A stretch of DNA of 7,108 nucleotides from Anaerolineae bacterium (GTDB lineage: Bacteria > Chloroflexota > Anaerolineae > Anaerolineales > Villigracilaceae): positions 1 to 7,108 of the forward strand of contig DQGV01000118.1 of assembly GCA_003524705.1 (NCBI GenBank), given 5' to 3'. The position numbers were made by a program, and so were the translations under genes. Positions 5,927-7,108 of the stretch are shown here, piece by piece (positions within the stretch are counted from its first letter, which is position 1; the number at the start of each line of letters is the position of its first letter). A model generated the notes under the pieces. That model worked only from the letters and a program-made list of their open reading frames with translations. It made no database searches and had not been told where the DNA came from.

Positions 5927-7108
5927 ATGAATCGCAAAGAAATACTTTCTCATCTCAAGGAAAATCCTCAAGTATCTGTGCTAATCGTTGGCGCGGGAAT
6001 TAATGGCATTGGCACATTTCGTGATTTAGCATTGAATGGTGTTGATGTTTTATTAATTGACCGTGCCGATTTTTGTTCGGGTGCAAGTTCGGCATCATCA
6101 CACATGGCGCATGGCGGCATTCGTTATCTTGAAAATGGTGAGTTTCGTTTGGTGCGCGAAGCAGTGGGTGAGCGCAATCGTATGTTGCAAAACGCGGCAC
6201 ATATTGTTAAACCATTGCCGACCACGATTCCAATTTTCAAATATTTTTCTGGCATTTTCAATGCGCCATTTAAATTTTTAGGCTGGTTAGATAAACCTTC
6301 AGAACGTGGTTCATTAATTATCAAACTTGGTTTGATGATGTACGATGCCTACACAGGCAAGCATAGAATTGTTCCAAAGCATAAATTTTTATCTCGTAAT
6401 ACTTCATTAAAAAAATGGAATCAACTAAATCCTGATATAAAAAATACAGCAGTTTATTATGATGGTTTGATTACAAACCCCGAACGCCTCGCTCTTGAAT
6501 TGATACTTGATTCTGAAGCGGAGAATTCATCTGCCCGTGCAGTGAATTATATGAGTTTAATCAGTGGCGAAAAAGATACAGTCATTTTACGTGATGAATT
6601 AACCGATGAACGCTACGAAATTCAACCAAAGTTATTAATCAATGCTTCTGGTGCATGGATTGATTTTTCAAATCATAGTTTGGGTTTATCTACAAAATTT
6701 ATCGGTGGAACAAAAGGTTCACATTTGGTTTTGAATCATCCCGAATTACGAGATGCGATTGGCGACAATGAATTTTTCTTTGAAAACAAAGATGGTCGCA
6801 TTGTTTTGATTTGCCCGTTATTTGACCGCGTCTTAGTCGGCACATCTGATTTAAAAATTGAAAATCCAGATGAAGCCTTCTGCACCGATGAAGAAGTAGA
6901 TTATTTTCTTGAATTGATAAAACATGTCTTTCCATCCATTCAAGTGACGCATGACCATATTGTCTTTCGTTATTCTGGTGTTCGTCCATTAGAAAGCAGT
7001 ACGGCAAAATCAACCAGTCAATACAGCCGTGACCATTCTATTCAAGTGTTAAGTGGCGATTGGACGAATCTGCAATTCCCAGTTTATTCACTCGTTGGTG
7101 GCAAGTGG
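5927..7108 (+). CDS. glpD: FAD-dependent glycerol-3-phosphate dehydrogenase, C-terminus beyond the window
   Basis: The reading frame is open for 394 codons to the right edge. The enzyme oxidises sn-glycerol 3-phosphate to dihydroxyacetone phosphate with FAD and passes electrons to membrane quinones. Visible landmarks are the dinucleotide-binding V-L-I-V-G-A-G-I-N-G-I-G (18-29) with D45 at the end of the second strand, the family signature S-S-x-x-A-H-G-G-I-R-Y-L-E (57-69) running on into E-F-R-L-V-R-E-A, I-N-A-S-G-A-W (238-244), G-T-K-G-S-H-L-V-L (261-269), L-V-G-T-S-D (303-308), F-R-Y-S-G-V-R-P-L (347-355) and L-V-G-G-K-W (389-394) at the edge. Only the C-terminal cap domain is missing, judging from the usual length of about 500-560. 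Where family members usually have K or R before the x-x-H-G-G segment, this protein has H59. The ATG at 5927 puts the FAD motif at the expected distance, but no Shine-Dalgarno sequence is visible before it and the frame is open upstream, so the exact start is less certain than the gene. Confidence 0.94.
   Translation, partial: MNRKEILSHLKENPQVSVLIVGAGINGIGTFRDLALNGVDVLLIDRADFCSGASSASSHMAHGGIRYLENGEFRLVREAVGERNRMLQNAAHIVKPLPTTIPIFKYFSGIFNAPFKFLGWLDKPSERGSLIIKLGLMMYDAYTGKHRIVPKHKFLSRNTSLKKWNQLNPDIKNTAVYYDGLITNPERLALELILDSEAENSSARAVNYMSLISGEKDTVILRDELTDERYEIQPKLLINASGAWIDFSNHSLGLSTKFIGGTKGSHLVLNHPELRDAIGDNEFFFENKDGRIVLICPLFDRVLVGTSDLKIENPDEAFCTDEEVDYFLELIKHVFPSIQVTHDHIVFRYSGVRPLESSTAKSTSQYSRDHSIQVLSGDWTNLQFPVYSLVGGKW

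Noticed and set aside
6057..6324. Short open frames on both strands inside glpD
   Set aside because: The glpD frame is continuous with strong family motifs through this region, so these are shadows.

Overview
The window most likely comes from a bacterium of the Chloroflexota (Anaerolineae-like). This is inferred from gene content, not from a marker gene. The clues are a VanW/YoaR-type membrane-anchored cell-surface protein, a lipoprotein with a long Thr/Pro linker followed by a bacterial SH3 domain, a moderately AT-rich base composition, and short AT-rich intergenic spacers. There are no phage, transposon, CRISPR or RNA genes that I can support. No intergenic stretch exceeds about 80 bases, so the window is almost entirely coding.

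Left half, minus strand (2664 down to 1): a VanW-domain protein (787-2664), a very small CxxC/CxxC zinc-ribbon protein of the Trm112/UPF0434 type (518-736) and a HEAT-repeat protein that leaves the window at base 1 (1-516). All three point the same way. The last two are separated by one base, so they look like one operon read from the promoter near 2673-2678. Nothing in the sequence proves that the three proteins act together.

Centre (2665-2726): a very AT-rich 62-base divergent intergenic region. On each strand a -10-like hexamer lies only 6 to 8 bases before the start codon, with no Shine-Dalgarno sequence, so both divergent genes may be leaderless. The rightward gene (2727-3500) is a secreted lipoprotein with an SH3-like domain and a second, less familiar C-terminal domain.

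Right half, plus strand (3560-7108): a glycerol catabolic cluster of an aquaporin-superfamily channel (3560-4276), glycerol kinase glpK (4354-5856) and glycerol-3-phosphate dehydrogenase glpD (5927 to the window end, C-terminus missing). Together they would admit glycerol, phosphorylate it, and oxidise glycerol-3-phosphate to dihydroxyacetone phosphate with electrons passed to quinone. Points of interest are a channel pore that looks like plant tonoplast aquaporins rather than E. coli GlpF, a kinase lacking both classical regulatory sites, a clear intrinsic terminator between channel and kinase, and a small repeat/dyad cluster in front of glpD, which has no visible ribosome binding site.

I did not find a convincing new multi-gene system. 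The best leads are the channel's selectivity filter, the unusual control layout of the glp genes and the possible leaderless divergent promoters.
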